Source: Hydrogenophaga crassostreae (GTDB lineage Bacteria; Pseudomonadota; Gammaproteobacteria; Burkholderiales; Burkholderiaceae_C). From it: a DNA stretch of 64,000 nt. Under the pieces are notes generated by a model that worked only from the letters and a program-made list of their open reading frames with translations, was not told where the DNA came from and did no database searches. Positions 30,901 to 38,489 of this stretch are shown in pieces. Numbering within the stretch: position 1 is the first letter of the stretch; each line of letters begins with the position of its first letter. The position numbers and the translations under genes are program-made. The DNA is taken from positions 1,043,501-1,107,500 of the forward strand of contig NZ_CP017476.1 in assembly GCF_001761385.1 (NCBI RefSeq), written 5' to 3'.

Positions 30901-33900
30901 GATCACCGACCCGGTGCCAGGTGACCCGACCACGCCAGAGATCGACCCGGGCAATCCGAGCAACCTGGTGGTGCCGGCGGTGGACAACGTGCCAGTGGCC
31001 GTTGACCTGAACGACTACTTCACCGACCCGAACACGGGTGACACGCTGACGATCACGCCAGACCTGACGGGCCTGCCCGCGTGGGTGACGTACAACCCGG
31101 CCACGGGTGTGCTGGGTGGTACGCCACCTGTGGACAATGCGGGTCCGGTGGTGGTGCCCGTGACGGTTGATGACGGTGCCGGTGGCACCTTCACCGGCAC
31201 GGTCACGATCACGCCAGTGAACCCCGGCCCTGATGCCGTGGACGACACGCAAGCTGTGGTACCGGAGACGGCCACAGCGCTGACGCTGCTGACCAACGAC
31301 ACCGATCCCGATGGTGATCCATTGACGGTGACGGCCGCGAGCCTGGTCGATCCGACCCAGGGCACGTTGACGCAGTTGCCCGACGGCAGCTGGCAGTTCA
31401 CGTCTGCTCCTGGTGTCTCAGGCCCGGTGCTGGTGAACTACACCATCACGGACCAGGACGGAGCGACAGACAGCGCCGTGCACACGGTCAACGTGGCCAA
31501 CCAGCCGCCAGTGATCACCGACCCGGTGCCAGGTGACCCGACCACGCCAGAGATCGACCCGGGCAATCCGAGCAACCTGGTGGTGCCGGCGGTGGACAAC
31601 GTGCCAGTGGCCGTTGACCTGAACGACTACTTCACCGACCCGAACACGGGTGACACGCTGACGATCACGCCAGACCTGACGGGCCTGCCCGCGTGGGTGA
31701 CGTACAACCCGGCCACGGGTGTGCTGGGTGGTACGCCACCTGTGGACAATGCGGGTCCGGTGGTGGTGCCCGTGACGGTTGATGACGGTGCCGGTGGCAC
31801 CTTCACCGGCACGGTCACGATCACGCCAGTGAACCCCGGCCCTGATGCCGTGGACGACACGCAAGCTGTGGGTCCTGTGACCCCGACCACCGTGACGTTC
31901 CTGGCCAACGACACAGACCCCGATGGTGATCCATTGACGGTGACGGCCGCGAGCCTGGTCGATCCGACCCAGGGCACGCTGACCCAGCAACCAGATGGCA
32001 GCTGGCAGTTCACGTCCACGGTCGGCGTGTCCGGCCCGGTGCTGATCAACTACACGATCACGGACCAGGACGGAGCGACCGACAGCGCGGTGCACACCGT
32101 GGACGTGGGCAACGTGCCCCCGACCCTGATCGACCCGGTGCCAGGTGACCCGACCACGCCAGAGATCGACCCGGGCAATCCGAGCAACCTGGTGGTGCCG
32201 GCGGTGGACAACGTGCCAGTGGCCGTTGACCTGAACGACTACTTCACCGACCCGAACACGGGTGACACGCTGACGATCACGCCAGACCTGACGGGCCTGC
32301 CCGCGTGGGTGACGTACAACCCGGCCACGGGTGTGCTGGGTGGTACGCCACCTGTGGATAATGCGGGTCCGGTGGTGGTGCCCGTGACGGTTGATGACGG
32401 TGCCGGTGGCACCTTCACCGGCACGATCACGATCACGCCAGTGAACCCCGGCCCTGATGCCGTGGACGACACGCAAGCTGTGGTGCCGGAGACGGCCACA
32501 GCGCTGACGCTGCTGACCAACGACACCGATCCCGATGGTGATCCATTGACGGTGACGGCCGCGAGCCTGGTCGATCCGACCCAGGGCACGTTGACGCAGT
32601 TGCCCGACGGCAGCTGGCAGTTCACGTCTGCTCCTGGTGTCTCAGGCCCGGTGCTGGTGAACTACACCATCACGGACCAGGACGGAGCGACAGACAGCGC
32701 CGTGCACACGGTCAACGTGGCCAACCAGCCGCCAGTGATCACCGACCCGGTGCCAGGTGACCCGACCACGCCAGAGATCGACCCGGGCAATCCGAGCAAC
32801 CTGGTGGTGCCGGCGGTGGACAACGTGCCAGTGGCCGTTGACCTGAACGACTACTTCACCGACCCGAACACGGGTGACACGCTGACGATCACGCCAGACC
32901 TGACGGGCCTGCCCGCGTGGGTGACGTACAACCCGGCCACGGGTGTGCTGGGTGGTACGCCACCTGTGGACAATGCGGGTCCGGTGGTGGTGCCCGTGAC
33001 GGTTGATGACGGTGCCGGTGGCACCTTCACCGGCACGATCACGATCACGCCAGTGAACCCCGGCCCTGATGCCGTGGACGACACGCAAGCTGTGGTGCCG
33101 GAGACGGCCACAGCGCTGACGCTGCTGACCAACGACACCGATCCCGATGGTGATCCATTGACGGTGACGGCCGCGAGCCTGGTCGATCCGACCCAGGGCA
33201 CGCTGACGCAGTTGCCCGACGGCAGCTGGCAGTTCACGTCTGCTCCTGGTGTCTCAGGCCCGGTGCTGGTGAACTACACCATCACGGACCAGGACGGAGC
33301 GACAGACAGCGCCGTGCACACGGTCAACGTGGCCAACCAGCCGCCAGTGATCACCGACCCGGTGCCAGGTGACCCGACCACGCCAGAGATCGACCCGGGC
33401 AATCCGAGCAACCTGGTGGTGCCGGCGGTGGACAACGTGCCAGTGGCCGTTGACCTGAACGACTACTTCACCGACCCGAACACGGGTGACACGCTGACGA
33501 TCACGCCAGACCTGACGGGCCTGCCCGCGTGGGTGACGTACAACCCGGCCACGGGTGTGCTGGGTGGTACGCCACCTGTGGACAATGCGGGTCCGGTGGT
33601 GGTGCCCGTGACGGTTGATGACGGTGCCGGTGGCACCTTCACCGGCACGGTCACGATCACGCCAGTGAACCCCGGCCCTGATGCCGTGGACGACACGCAA
33701 GCTGTGGGTCCTGTGACCCCGACCACCGTGACGTTCCTGGCCAACGACACAGACCCCGATGGTGATCCATTGACGGTGACGGCCGCGAGCCTGGTCGATC
33801 CGACCCAGGGCACGCTGACCCAGCAACCAGATGGCAGCTGGCAGTTCACGTCCACGGTCGGCGTGTCCGGCCCGGTGCTGATCAACTACACGATCACGGA

Positions 33901-36586
33901 CCAGGACGGAGCGACCGACAGCGCGGTGCACACCGTGGACGTGGGCAACGTGCCCCCGACCCTGATCGACCCGGTGCCAGGTGACCCGACCACGCCAGAG
34001 ATCGACCCGGGCAATCCGAGCAACCTGGTGGTGCCGGCGGTGGACAACGTGCCAGTGGCCGTTGACCTGAACGACTACTTCACCGACCCGAACACGGGTG
34101 ACACGCTGACGATCACGCCAGACCTGACGGGCCTGCCCGCGTGGGTGACGTACAACCCGGCCACGGGTGTGCTGGGTGGTACGCCACCTGTGGACAATGC
34201 GGGTCCGGTGGTGGTGCCTGTGACGGTTGATGACGGTGCCGGTGGCACCTTCACCGGCACGATCACGATCACGCCAGTGAACCCCGGCCCTGATGCCGTG
34301 GACGACACGCAAGCTGTGGTGCCGGAGACGGCCACAGCGCTGACGCTGCTGACCAACGACACCGATCCCGATGGTGATCCATTGACGGTGACGGCCGCGA
34401 GCCTGGTCGATCCGACCCAGGGCACGTTGACGCAGTTGCCCGACGGCAGCTGGCAGTTCACGTCTGCTCCTGGTGTCTCAGGCCCGGTGCTGGTGAACTA
34501 CACCATCACGGACCAGGACGGAGCGACAGACAGCGCCGTGCACACGGTCAACGTGGCCAACCAGCCGCCAGTGATCACCGACCCGGTGCCAGGTGACCCG
34601 ACCACGCCAGAGATCGACCCGGGCAATCCGAGCAACCTGGTGGTGCCGGCGGTGGACAACGTGCCAGTGGCCGTTGACCTGAACGACTACTTCACCGACC
34701 CGAACACGGGTGACACGCTGACGATCACGCCAGACCTGACGGGCCTGCCCGCGTGGGTGACGTACAACCCGGCCACGGGTGTGCTGGGTGGTACGCCACC
34801 TGTGGACAATGCGGGTCCGGTGGTGGTGCCCGTGACGGTTGATGACGGTGCCGGTGGCACCTTCACCGGCACGGTCACGATCACGCCAGTGAACCCCGGC
34901 CCTGATGCCGTGGACGACACGCAAGCTGTGGTGCCGGAGACGGCCACAGCGCTGACGCTGCTGACCAACGACACCGATCCCGATGGTGACTTGCCGTTGA
35001 CAGTAGTTGCCGCCACCCTGGTTGACCCGACCCAGGGTACGTTGACGCAGTTGCCCGACGGCAGCTGGCAGTTCACATCTGCCCCAGGCGTGTCTGGCCC
35101 GGTGCTGATCAACTACACGATCACGGACCAGGACGGAGCGACCGACAGCGCCGTGCACACGGTCAACGTGGCCAACCAGCCGCCAACGTTGATCGTGCCC
35201 CCGGGCTTGCCGCCAGGGTCGCCTACGTTCGATCCACAGGACCCGAACAACCTGATCATTCCTGCGGTGGATGCCACTGCGCTCGTTCCCGTCGATCTGG
35301 ATGACTTCATCAAAGACCCGAACACGGGCGACACGCTGACATATACGCTTAATCCGGCGGATGTGCCAAGTTGGGCATCCTTCGATCCGGTGACGCACGT
35401 TCTCACAGGGACTCCTCCGGCGGACAACACGGGGCCGGTTGTGATCCGTGTGACAGTTGACGATGGCGCTGGCGGAACTTTCATTGGCACGATTACGATT
35501 GCGCCAGCGAATCCCGCTCCGGATGCTGTGGACGACACGCAAACCGTGACACAAGGGGTACCCACACCGCTGTCACTTCTGGGCAATGACCCGGCAGATG
35601 ATGACGCGCCTTTGAGTGTGATCGCGACCCTGGCCGATCCATCACAAGGTACGCTCACGCAATTGCCCGATGGCAGCTGGCAGTTCACGTCTGCTCCTGG
35701 TGCCTCAGGTCCGGTGGTGGTGAACTACACGGTCACCGACCAGGACGGTGCGAGCGACAGTGCGACACACACGATCAATTTGGTCAACCCGCCACCGGTG
35801 CCAGCGCCTACGCCAGCACCACCTCCGGCACCTGCGCCTGCGCCAGCACCGGCCCCGGCGCCAACGGATGTGACACGCCCAGCCTCGCCGCAGCCTGTCT
35901 CAAGTGTTGCATCAGTGCCAATACCGACTGCTACCCCCCCTGCCTTGCACGTGTTGCATGCAGTGGGCGAAACGGGCAGCGGCAACAGCTTCGCAGGATC
36001 AAGCTTGGCGCTGGATCAAGCGTATTCACCGTTGCAGGCCGAGGCCGCCGGGCGCACACCCGATGGGTTGCTCTTCAATCAAATCGACCCTTACCAGGAT
36101 TTGCGTTTGATTCGCGAGCCAGTCCCCGGCCAGGTGATTGAAATGCGTCACGCACTGCATGTGCAACTTGCCGTACGCAACCAGCCGGTGACGTCTGAGC
36201 CCGGTTTGTTCGTTCAACATGCAGTTCGCTCATCACAGTTGGATGCGCAACTCACGAATGCTGCGCTGAACTCGCAAAACTCCGCATCTCCAGGCTATAG
36301 CAGCTTGTTGGATCCATTTGCCCTTGGCGCACCTCAGCAAGGTGACCTGGAAGCGAAGGATGTCGCCGAGGCCGAACCTGAAACAGCTGACAAAGCCGTC
36401 AAAGTGGTCACAGAGAGAGCCGAGACCACTGAATCTATCGAGGTCAGTAAAGACCAGATGCCTCCGTCCGAGCCAGAGGCCGCGAAACGACCCGCAGCGG
36501 GCTTCCGGGCCCAGCTGGAACGTTTTGCAAGCGACCGAAAGCAGAGCGCGCGACCCATGACACGTGCCACCACAGCAAAAATTTAA
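21929..36586 (+). CDS. Giant repetitive surface/exported protein with DUF4347 and cadherin/Ig-like repeats
   Basis: A 4885-aa protein. In order: ESPR-like start MNKSYKSIWNETLGTYVA (1-18) without a following hydrophobic core; a basic Ser/Lys stretch; LEPR-like motif LEQRIVFDAA (about 50); an acidic Glu/Ala/Ser region to about 245; a DUF4347 domain (about 250-412, with HIISHGSAGSL and LLLYGCDVA); a beta-propeller-like region (about 413-673); an SdrD-B-like domain (about 675-795, GDRIFTDNNANGVFDGTDTG); four VCBS/cadherin-like repeats (800-1262); sixteen 204-206-aa double units plus a final half unit (1265 to about 4620); a Pro/Ala linker; and a 235-aa unique C-terminus. It has no RTX nonapeptides, LPxTG or autotransporter barrel. 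It is probably a surface adhesin exported by the next four gene products. Confidence 0.9.
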   Translation: MNKSYKSIWNETLGTYVAAAETATTGGSKSSSSRKARRQPDRAHSGQLALEQRIVFDAALPATLVEAHADSGPAPDAGVLADLDHLAGEQQEATPPAVESRPVPAAASSTTETDEVVVGESEAESEAVASGDAEAASAAGEADPVASSDVISPPSVETEAETETSGSGAMEPASTVDEVGAVATDDGPALSDTAESDEGVVTDDLSVASIEGGAADSGDHASESGDSNSVQVDDVEESTSVVEAVELTVERVEIVFVDALVDDAADGLQWHPGEVYVLDANRDGVEQIAEVLNGRTGIDAVHIISHGSAGSLTLGSATLNSGSLSDRYASEMLVIASALSQDADLLLYGCDVAATEAGVSFVEALALATGADVAASNGDTGAASLGGDWVLEARNANGVIETVVISAEAYAGLLTTTVNSGSGALLAVQSRDIYSIDIVTGKATLLTTVPATVGGVSTGNDVNSLAVDQVNGLIYYTSNNSSSTNVALFAYNFNTNTHILVDNNLTNNGIVVGATGVGSGGAVFANGTLYLGIENNQGGDGTGTTSDDTIYRLTFSNSGTVVSGVTVLVNNITGNDWGDLGYNPATNTILSVSSTTLVRYNATTGAFVDTSTVTAGFTQQGYGINGQAYGLGTQIQQYNPLTGANIGSAINITTNGTTLLPGAVFDAAGWVPPSGTIGDRIFTDNNANGVFDGTDTGIANVTVRLIDDVNNNGVFDAGERILATDTTDASGNYLFGVLPNQGVLPGNYIVQVTDANGVLGTGRSYTTAGYVANSLRTIDADMTRIGSSNLSVDFGLNNRPPVDDNETNVVIEDTTLTVADGAAGDLLNNATDPDGGTLTITQFTVNGTTVTAGQTVTMTGIGALTINANGSYNFVPALNFTGTIPVATYTVSDVGGLTDTSTLRLTMIPVNDPPVDGDETNTVTEDTTLTVADGAAGDLLNNASDVDGDTPLTITQFTVNGTTVTAGQTVTMTGIGALTINANGSYNFVPALNFTGTIPVATYTVSDGNSGTDTSTLTLTMIPVNDPPVDGDETNTVIEDTTLTVVDGQAGPQGDLLNNATDVDGGALTITQFTIAGSPTVHTAGTAAAISGVGSLQINANGSYSFTPALNYTGPIPVATYTVSDGAGGTDTSTLTLTITPVNDPPVDGDETNTVIEDTTLTVVDGQAGPQGDLLNNATDVDGGALTITQFTIAGSPTVHTAGTAAAISGVGSLQINANGSYSFTPALNYTGPIPVATYTVSDGAGGTDTSTLTLTITPVNDPPDAVDDTQAVVPEAATTLTLLANDSDIDGDSPLTVIAASLVDPTQGTLTQQPDGSWQFTSAPGVSGPVVVNYTISDPTGATDSAVHTVNVANQPPVITDPVPGDPTTPEIDPGNPSNLVVPAVDNVPVAVDLNDYFTDPNTGDTLTITPDLTGLPAWVTYNPATGVLGGTPPVDNAGPVVVPVTVDDGAGGTFTGTVTITPVNPGPDAVDDTQAVGPVTPTTVTFLANDTDPDGDPLTVTAASLVDPTQGTLTQQPDGSWQFTSTVGVSGPVLINYTITDQDGATDSAVHTVDVGNVPPTLIDPVPGDPTTPEIDPGNPSNLVVPAVDNVPVAVDLNDYFTDPNTGDTLTITPDLTGLPAWVTYNPATGVLGGTPPVDNAGPVVVPVTVDDGAGGTFTGTITITPVNPGPDAVDDTQAVVPETATALTLLTNDTDPDGDPLTVTAASLVDPTQGTLTQLPDGSWQFTSAPGVSGPVLVNYTITDQDGATDSAVHTVNVANQPPVITDPVPGDPTTPEIDPGNPSNLVVPAVDNVPVAVDLNDYFTDPNTGDTLTITPDLTGLPAWVTYNPATGVLGGTPPVDNAGPVVVPVTVDDGAGGTFTGTITITPVNPGPDAVDDTQAVVPETATALTLLTNDTDPDGDPLTVTAASLVDPTQGTLTQLPDGSWQFTSAPGVSGPVLVNYTITDQDGATDSAVHTVNVANQPPVITDPVPGDPTTPEIDPGNPSNLVVPAVDNVPVAVDLNDYFTDPNTGDTLTITPDLTGLPAWVTYNPATGVLGGTPPVDNAGPVVVPVTVDDGAGGTFTGTVTITPVNPGPDAVDDTQAVGPVTPTTVTFLANDTDPDGDPLTVTAASLVDPTQGTLTQQPDGSWQFTSTVGVSGPVLINYTITDQDGATDSAVHTVDVGNVPPTLIDPVPGDPTTPEIDPGNPSNLVVPAVDNVPVAVDLNDYFTDPNTGDTLTITPDLTGLPAWVTYNPATGVLGGTPPVDNAGPVVVPVTVDDGAGGTFTGTITITPVNPGPDAVDDTQAVVPETATALTLLTNDTDPDGDPLTVTAASLVDPTQGTLTQLPDGSWQFTSAPGVSGPVLVNYTITDQDGATDSAVHTVNVANQPPVITDPVPGDPTTPEIDPGNPSNLVVPAVDNVPVAVDLNDYFTDPNTGDTLTITPDLTGLPAWVTYNPATGVLGGTPPVDNAGPVVVPVTVDDGAGGTFTGTITITPVNPGPDAVDDTQAVVPETATALTLLTNDTDPDGDPLTVTAASLVDPTQGTLTQLPDGSWQFTSAPGVSGPVLVNYTITDQDGATDSAVHTVNVANQPPVITDPVPGDPTTPEIDPGNPSNLVVPAVDNVPVAVDLNDYFTDPNTGDTLTITPDLTGLPAWVTYNPATGVLGGTPPVDNAGPVVVPVTVDDGAGGTFTGTITITPVNPGPDAVDDTQAVGPVTPTTVTFLANDTDPDGDPLTVTAASLVDPTQGTLTQQPDGSWQFTSTVGVSGPVLINYTITDQDGATDSAVHTVDVGNVPPTLIDPVPGDPTTPEIDPGNPSNLVVPAVDNVPVAVDLNDYFTDPNTGDTLTITPDLTGLPAWVTYNPATGVLGGTPPVDNAGPVVVPVTVDDGAGGTFTGTITITPVNPGPDAVDDTQAVVPETATALTLLTNDTDPDGDPLTVTAASLVDPTQGTLTQLPDGSWQFTSAPGVSGPVLVNYTITDQDGATDSAVHTVNVANQPPVITDPVPGDPTTPEIDPGNPSNLVVPAVDNVPVAVDLNDYFTDPNTGDTLTITPDLTGLPAWVTYNPATGVLGGTPPVDNAGPVVVPVTVDDGAGGTFTGTVTITPVNPGPDAVDDTQAVVPETATALTLLTNDTDPDGDPLTVTAASLVDPTQGTLTQLPDGSWQFTSAPGVSGPVLVNYTITDQDGATDSAVHTVNVANQPPVITDPVPGDPTTPEIDPGNPSNLVVPAVDNVPVAVDLNDYFTDPNTGDTLTITPDLTGLPAWVTYNPATGVLGGTPPVDNAGPVVVPVTVDDGAGGTFTGTVTITPVNPGPDAVDDTQAVGPVTPTTVTFLANDTDPDGDPLTVTAASLVDPTQGTLTQQPDGSWQFTSTVGVSGPVLINYTITDQDGATDSAVHTVDVGNVPPTLIDPVPGDPTTPEIDPGNPSNLVVPAVDNVPVAVDLNDYFTDPNTGDTLTITPDLTGLPAWVTYNPATGVLGGTPPVDNAGPVVVPVTVDDGAGGTFTGTITITPVNPGPDAVDDTQAVVPETATALTLLTNDTDPDGDPLTVTAASLVDPTQGTLTQLPDGSWQFTSAPGVSGPVLVNYTITDQDGATDSAVHTVNVANQPPVITDPVPGDPTTPEIDPGNPSNLVVPAVDNVPVAVDLNDYFTDPNTGDTLTITPDLTGLPAWVTYNPATGVLGGTPPVDNAGPVVVPVTVDDGAGGTFTGTITITPVNPGPDAVDDTQAVVPETATALTLLTNDTDPDGDPLTVTAASLVDPTQGTLTQLPDGSWQFTSAPGVSGPVLVNYTITDQDGATDSAVHTVNVANQPPVITDPVPGDPTTPEIDPGNPSNLVVPAVDNVPVAVDLNDYFTDPNTGDTLTITPDLTGLPAWVTYNPATGVLGGTPPVDNAGPVVVPVTVDDGAGGTFTGTVTITPVNPGPDAVDDTQAVGPVTPTTVTFLANDTDPDGDPLTVTAASLVDPTQGTLTQQPDGSWQFTSTVGVSGPVLINYTITDQDGATDSAVHTVDVGNVPPTLIDPVPGDPTTPEIDPGNPSNLVVPAVDNVPVAVDLNDYFTDPNTGDTLTITPDLTGLPAWVTYNPATGVLGGTPPVDNAGPVVVPVTVDDGAGGTFTGTITITPVNPGPDAVDDTQAVVPETATALTLLTNDTDPDGDPLTVTAASLVDPTQGTLTQLPDGSWQFTSAPGVSGPVLVNYTITDQDGATDSAVHTVNVANQPPVITDPVPGDPTTPEIDPGNPSNLVVPAVDNVPVAVDLNDYFTDPNTGDTLTITPDLTGLPAWVTYNPATGVLGGTPPVDNAGPVVVPVTVDDGAGGTFTGTVTITPVNPGPDAVDDTQAVVPETATALTLLTNDTDPDGDLPLTVVAATLVDPTQGTLTQLPDGSWQFTSAPGVSGPVLINYTITDQDGATDSAVHTVNVANQPPTLIVPPGLPPGSPTFDPQDPNNLIIPAVDATALVPVDLDDFIKDPNTGDTLTYTLNPADVPSWASFDPVTHVLTGTPPADNTGPVVIRVTVDDGAGGTFIGTITIAPANPAPDAVDDTQTVTQGVPTPLSLLGNDPADDDAPLSVIATLADPSQGTLTQLPDGSWQFTSAPGASGPVVVNYTVTDQDGASDSATHTINLVNPPPVPAPTPAPPPAPAPAPAPAPAPTDVTRPASPQPVSSVASVPIPTATPPALHVLHAVGETGSGNSFAGSSLALDQAYSPLQAEAAGRTPDGLLFNQIDPYQDLRLIREPVPGQVIEMRHALHVQLAVRNQPVTSEPGLFVQHAVRSSQLDAQLTNAALNSQNSASPGYSSLLDPFALGAPQQGDLEAKDVAEAEPETADKAVKVVTERAETTESIEVSKDQMPPSEPEAAKRPAAGFRAQLERFASDRKQSARPMTRATTAKI
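24326..25714 (+). repeat. Four VCBS/cadherin-like tandem repeats in the giant gene
   Basis: Repeats begin at 24326 (339 bp), 24665 (342 bp), 25007 (354 bp) and 25361 (354 bp). The first two share long identical blocks; the last two are almost identical to each other, differing at only a few third positions. Each encodes PPVDxxETN...DLLNNA...GSYxFxPALNxTG...VATYTVSD...TPVND, a bacterial cadherin/Ig-like fold. Confidence 0.9.
25721..35521 (+). repeat. 16-unit array of about 612 bp with 1836-bp higher-order period
   Basis: Unit 1 is 615 bp (25721), units 2-15 are exactly 612 bp (starts 26336 + 612n) and unit 16 is 618 bp (34904). Each unit encodes a 'tandem-95'-like domain (DAVDDTQAV...TDSAVHTV) and then a CADG/putative-Ig domain (VPVAVDLNDYFTDPNTGDTL...). 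The first domain has two forms, A (VVPETATALTLLTND) and B (VGPVTPTTVTFLAND). From unit 2 on the order is B-A-A five times, so the true period is 1836 bp. Confidence 0.95.
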
Positions 36587-36613
36587 AGAATCATCTTTTT
36601 CGAGGACATGAAC

Positions 36614-38488
36614 ATGAACAAAACCGACGTTTCTTCCCGCGCCCTTGGCATGTTGCCGCGCAGCATGGTGGTATTGGCTGTGACGGCCGTCATGGCCGGG
36701 TGTACTGTTGCGCCCAAGGCTTTGACTGCCGAGGAAGTGCAGGACCGGGTCAAAAACGATACATCGAAGATGTACACGGAGCAAGAAGCTATTCGTGGCC
36801 CGATATCGATGGAAGAGGCTGTTGCCCGTTCACTGAAGTACAACCTCGACTACCGTCTGAAAAAGATGGAATCGGCCTTGGCCCTGGGCCTGACGGACTA
36901 CGCCAGTTACGACATGCTGCCGCAGATGGTTGCATCGGCTGGCTACACCAAGCGCAGCAACTATTCGGGCGGTACCAGTATCGGGATACTGGACGGAGAA
37001 ATGTCTGACCGCCCGACATCTTCAGACGAACGCAGCCGCTCTTTGCGGGGCATCGAGTTTTCCTGGAATGCACTTGACTTTGGCGTGTCTTATTACCGTG
37101 CGCGCCAGCAAGGGGACCAGTTCCTGATCGCCGAAGAGCGCCGTCGCAAAGTGGTGCAGAACCTGTTGCAGGACGTTCGAGCAGCTTATTGGCGAGCATT
37201 GGGCGCGCAACGCCTGAACGATCAGGCCGATGACATCGTGCAACGGGCCAACTTGGCACTGTCTCGCTCGCGCGAAGCCGAAACCCAGAAGATCATTCCA
37301 CCTGGTCTGGCCTTGGCGTATCAGCGCGCTTTGCTGGACGCGACCACACTTCTCAATCAGCGCCGGCAAGATCTTGAGTTTGCGAAGCGTGAGCTGGCTG
37401 CCTTGATGAACGTGCCGCCAGCCGCGACATTTGTGTTGGCAGAAGCTGACGAGGTGACCTTGCCCGCTGCTCCACGCGATCTGGCTCGCCTGGAAGACAT
37501 GGCGCTGTTGCAGCGCCCCGAGTTGAGGGAAGAGGATTTCCGCAAACGCATCTCTTCGGACGAAGCTCGCAAGCAGATGTTGAGCATGTTGCCAGGCATT
37601 ACCTTCAACTATGGCAGCCAACGGGACTCCAATAGCTTCCTGTACAACAACAGCTGGTCACAAGGCGGCGTAAGCTTGGCCTGGAACCTGATGCGTCTGG
37701 TGGCATTGCCCGCGATGAAGGACGCTCAGAAGTACCAGGAGCAAACCGATGAAGCCCGTCGCATGGCACTTTCCATGGCCATTCTGACGCAGACCCGGGT
37801 GAGCGCCGAGCGCTATCGTCTGGCTTTGGAAGACTTCAAGTTGGCGGACCAGGCAGCTCAAGTCGATTCCCGCCTTGCGGCCTACACCAAGGCCTCGGTC
37901 ACGGCCAAGCTTGAAAGCGAACTGGAAGCCATTCGCACCCAGGCACGATCGGTGCTGGGAGCCTATCAGCGTGCCAATGCCTATGCCAACGCGCATATTG
38001 CATTCGGGCGTCTGTACAACACAGTGGGTTTTGACCCCATCGCCGATGATTTTGAAACCAATGATCTGGCGACGCTGACGCAGCGTGTGAAAGCACACTT
38101 GCAAGCGACCGAAAAGGACGCCTTCGCGCTGTCGTCCAATCTGTTTGGACGGGCAACCACCGTGAACGTGCACTTGGCAGGGATTACCGACCCTGTGCAG
38201 CAGGTTCGCATGAAGGCACTGGTAACGGAACTCTTGGCCCGCCATGAGATCACAACCGACGCCAAGGAAGGCAAGCCATTGACTCTGGCGTTTGAGTCAA
38301 GCGGCTCTAACGGTCTCGAAAAAGCCTCCTGGACGCTGAAAATGACCGACGAAGCCGGTCACAATCAACAAGCGAGTTTTGCCACAACCATTCCTTCCAA
38401 TTCCCGCGCTTCGGTGTATGAATCAAGCCTGATGGCAGCGCTCAATGCCAATCTTGGCGATATCAAATCCTGGTTGAACGTTGACTGA
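36614..38488 (+). CDS. TolC-family outer-membrane channel lipoprotein
   Basis: A 624-aa outer-membrane efflux protein. A lipoprotein signal ends in VTAVMAGC (Cys30). Two TolC-type repeats follow, with SMEEAVARSLKYNLDYRLKKME at the start of repeat 1 and coiled-coil rich stretches, and ELAALMNVPP before repeat 2. About 130 extra residues after the TolC core (from FGRATTVNVHLAG) are not part of a usual TolC. GAGGA is seven bases before the ATG at 36614 but only one base before the ATG at 36608, so I prefer 36614. It begins 28 bases after the giant gene and should form the outer-membrane exit duct for it. Confidence 0.88.
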   Translation: MNKTDVSSRALGMLPRSMVVLAVTAVMAGCTVAPKALTAEEVQDRVKNDTSKMYTEQEAIRGPISMEEAVARSLKYNLDYRLKKMESALALGLTDYASYDMLPQMVASAGYTKRSNYSGGTSIGILDGEMSDRPTSSDERSRSLRGIEFSWNALDFGVSYYRARQQGDQFLIAEERRRKVVQNLLQDVRAAYWRALGAQRLNDQADDIVQRANLALSRSREAETQKIIPPGLALAYQRALLDATTLLNQRRQDLEFAKRELAALMNVPPAATFVLAEADEVTLPAAPRDLARLEDMALLQRPELREEDFRKRISSDEARKQMLSMLPGITFNYGSQRDSNSFLYNNSWSQGGVSLAWNLMRLVALPAMKDAQKYQEQTDEARRMALSMAILTQTRVSAERYRLALEDFKLADQAAQVDSRLAAYTKASVTAKLESELEAIRTQARSVLGAYQRANAYANAHIAFGRLYNTVGFDPIADDFETNDLATLTQRVKAHLQATEKDAFALSSNLFGRATTVNVHLAGITDPVQQVRMKALVTELLARHEITTDAKEGKPLTLAFESSGSNGLEKASWTLKMTDEAGHNQQASFATTIPSNSRASVYESSLMAALNANLGDIKSWLNVD

Positions 38489-38489
38489 T

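Noticed and set aside
25790..34461. Regular series of long minus-strand open frames (up to 392 aa) across the repeat array
   Set aside because: They repeat with the same 612-bp period, encode Arg/His/Val-rich sequence unlike any protein, and mirror the codon bias of the plus-strand gene.
24326..35521. CRISPR-like array
   Set aside because: Repeats are 339-618 bp, directly adjacent and in one coding frame, with no spacers.
21929..36586. RTX/LapA-type adhesin of a classical type I secretion system
   Set aside because: No GGxGxDxLx nonapeptides, no retention-module or C-terminal T1SS pattern, and no ABC ATPase gene in the locus.
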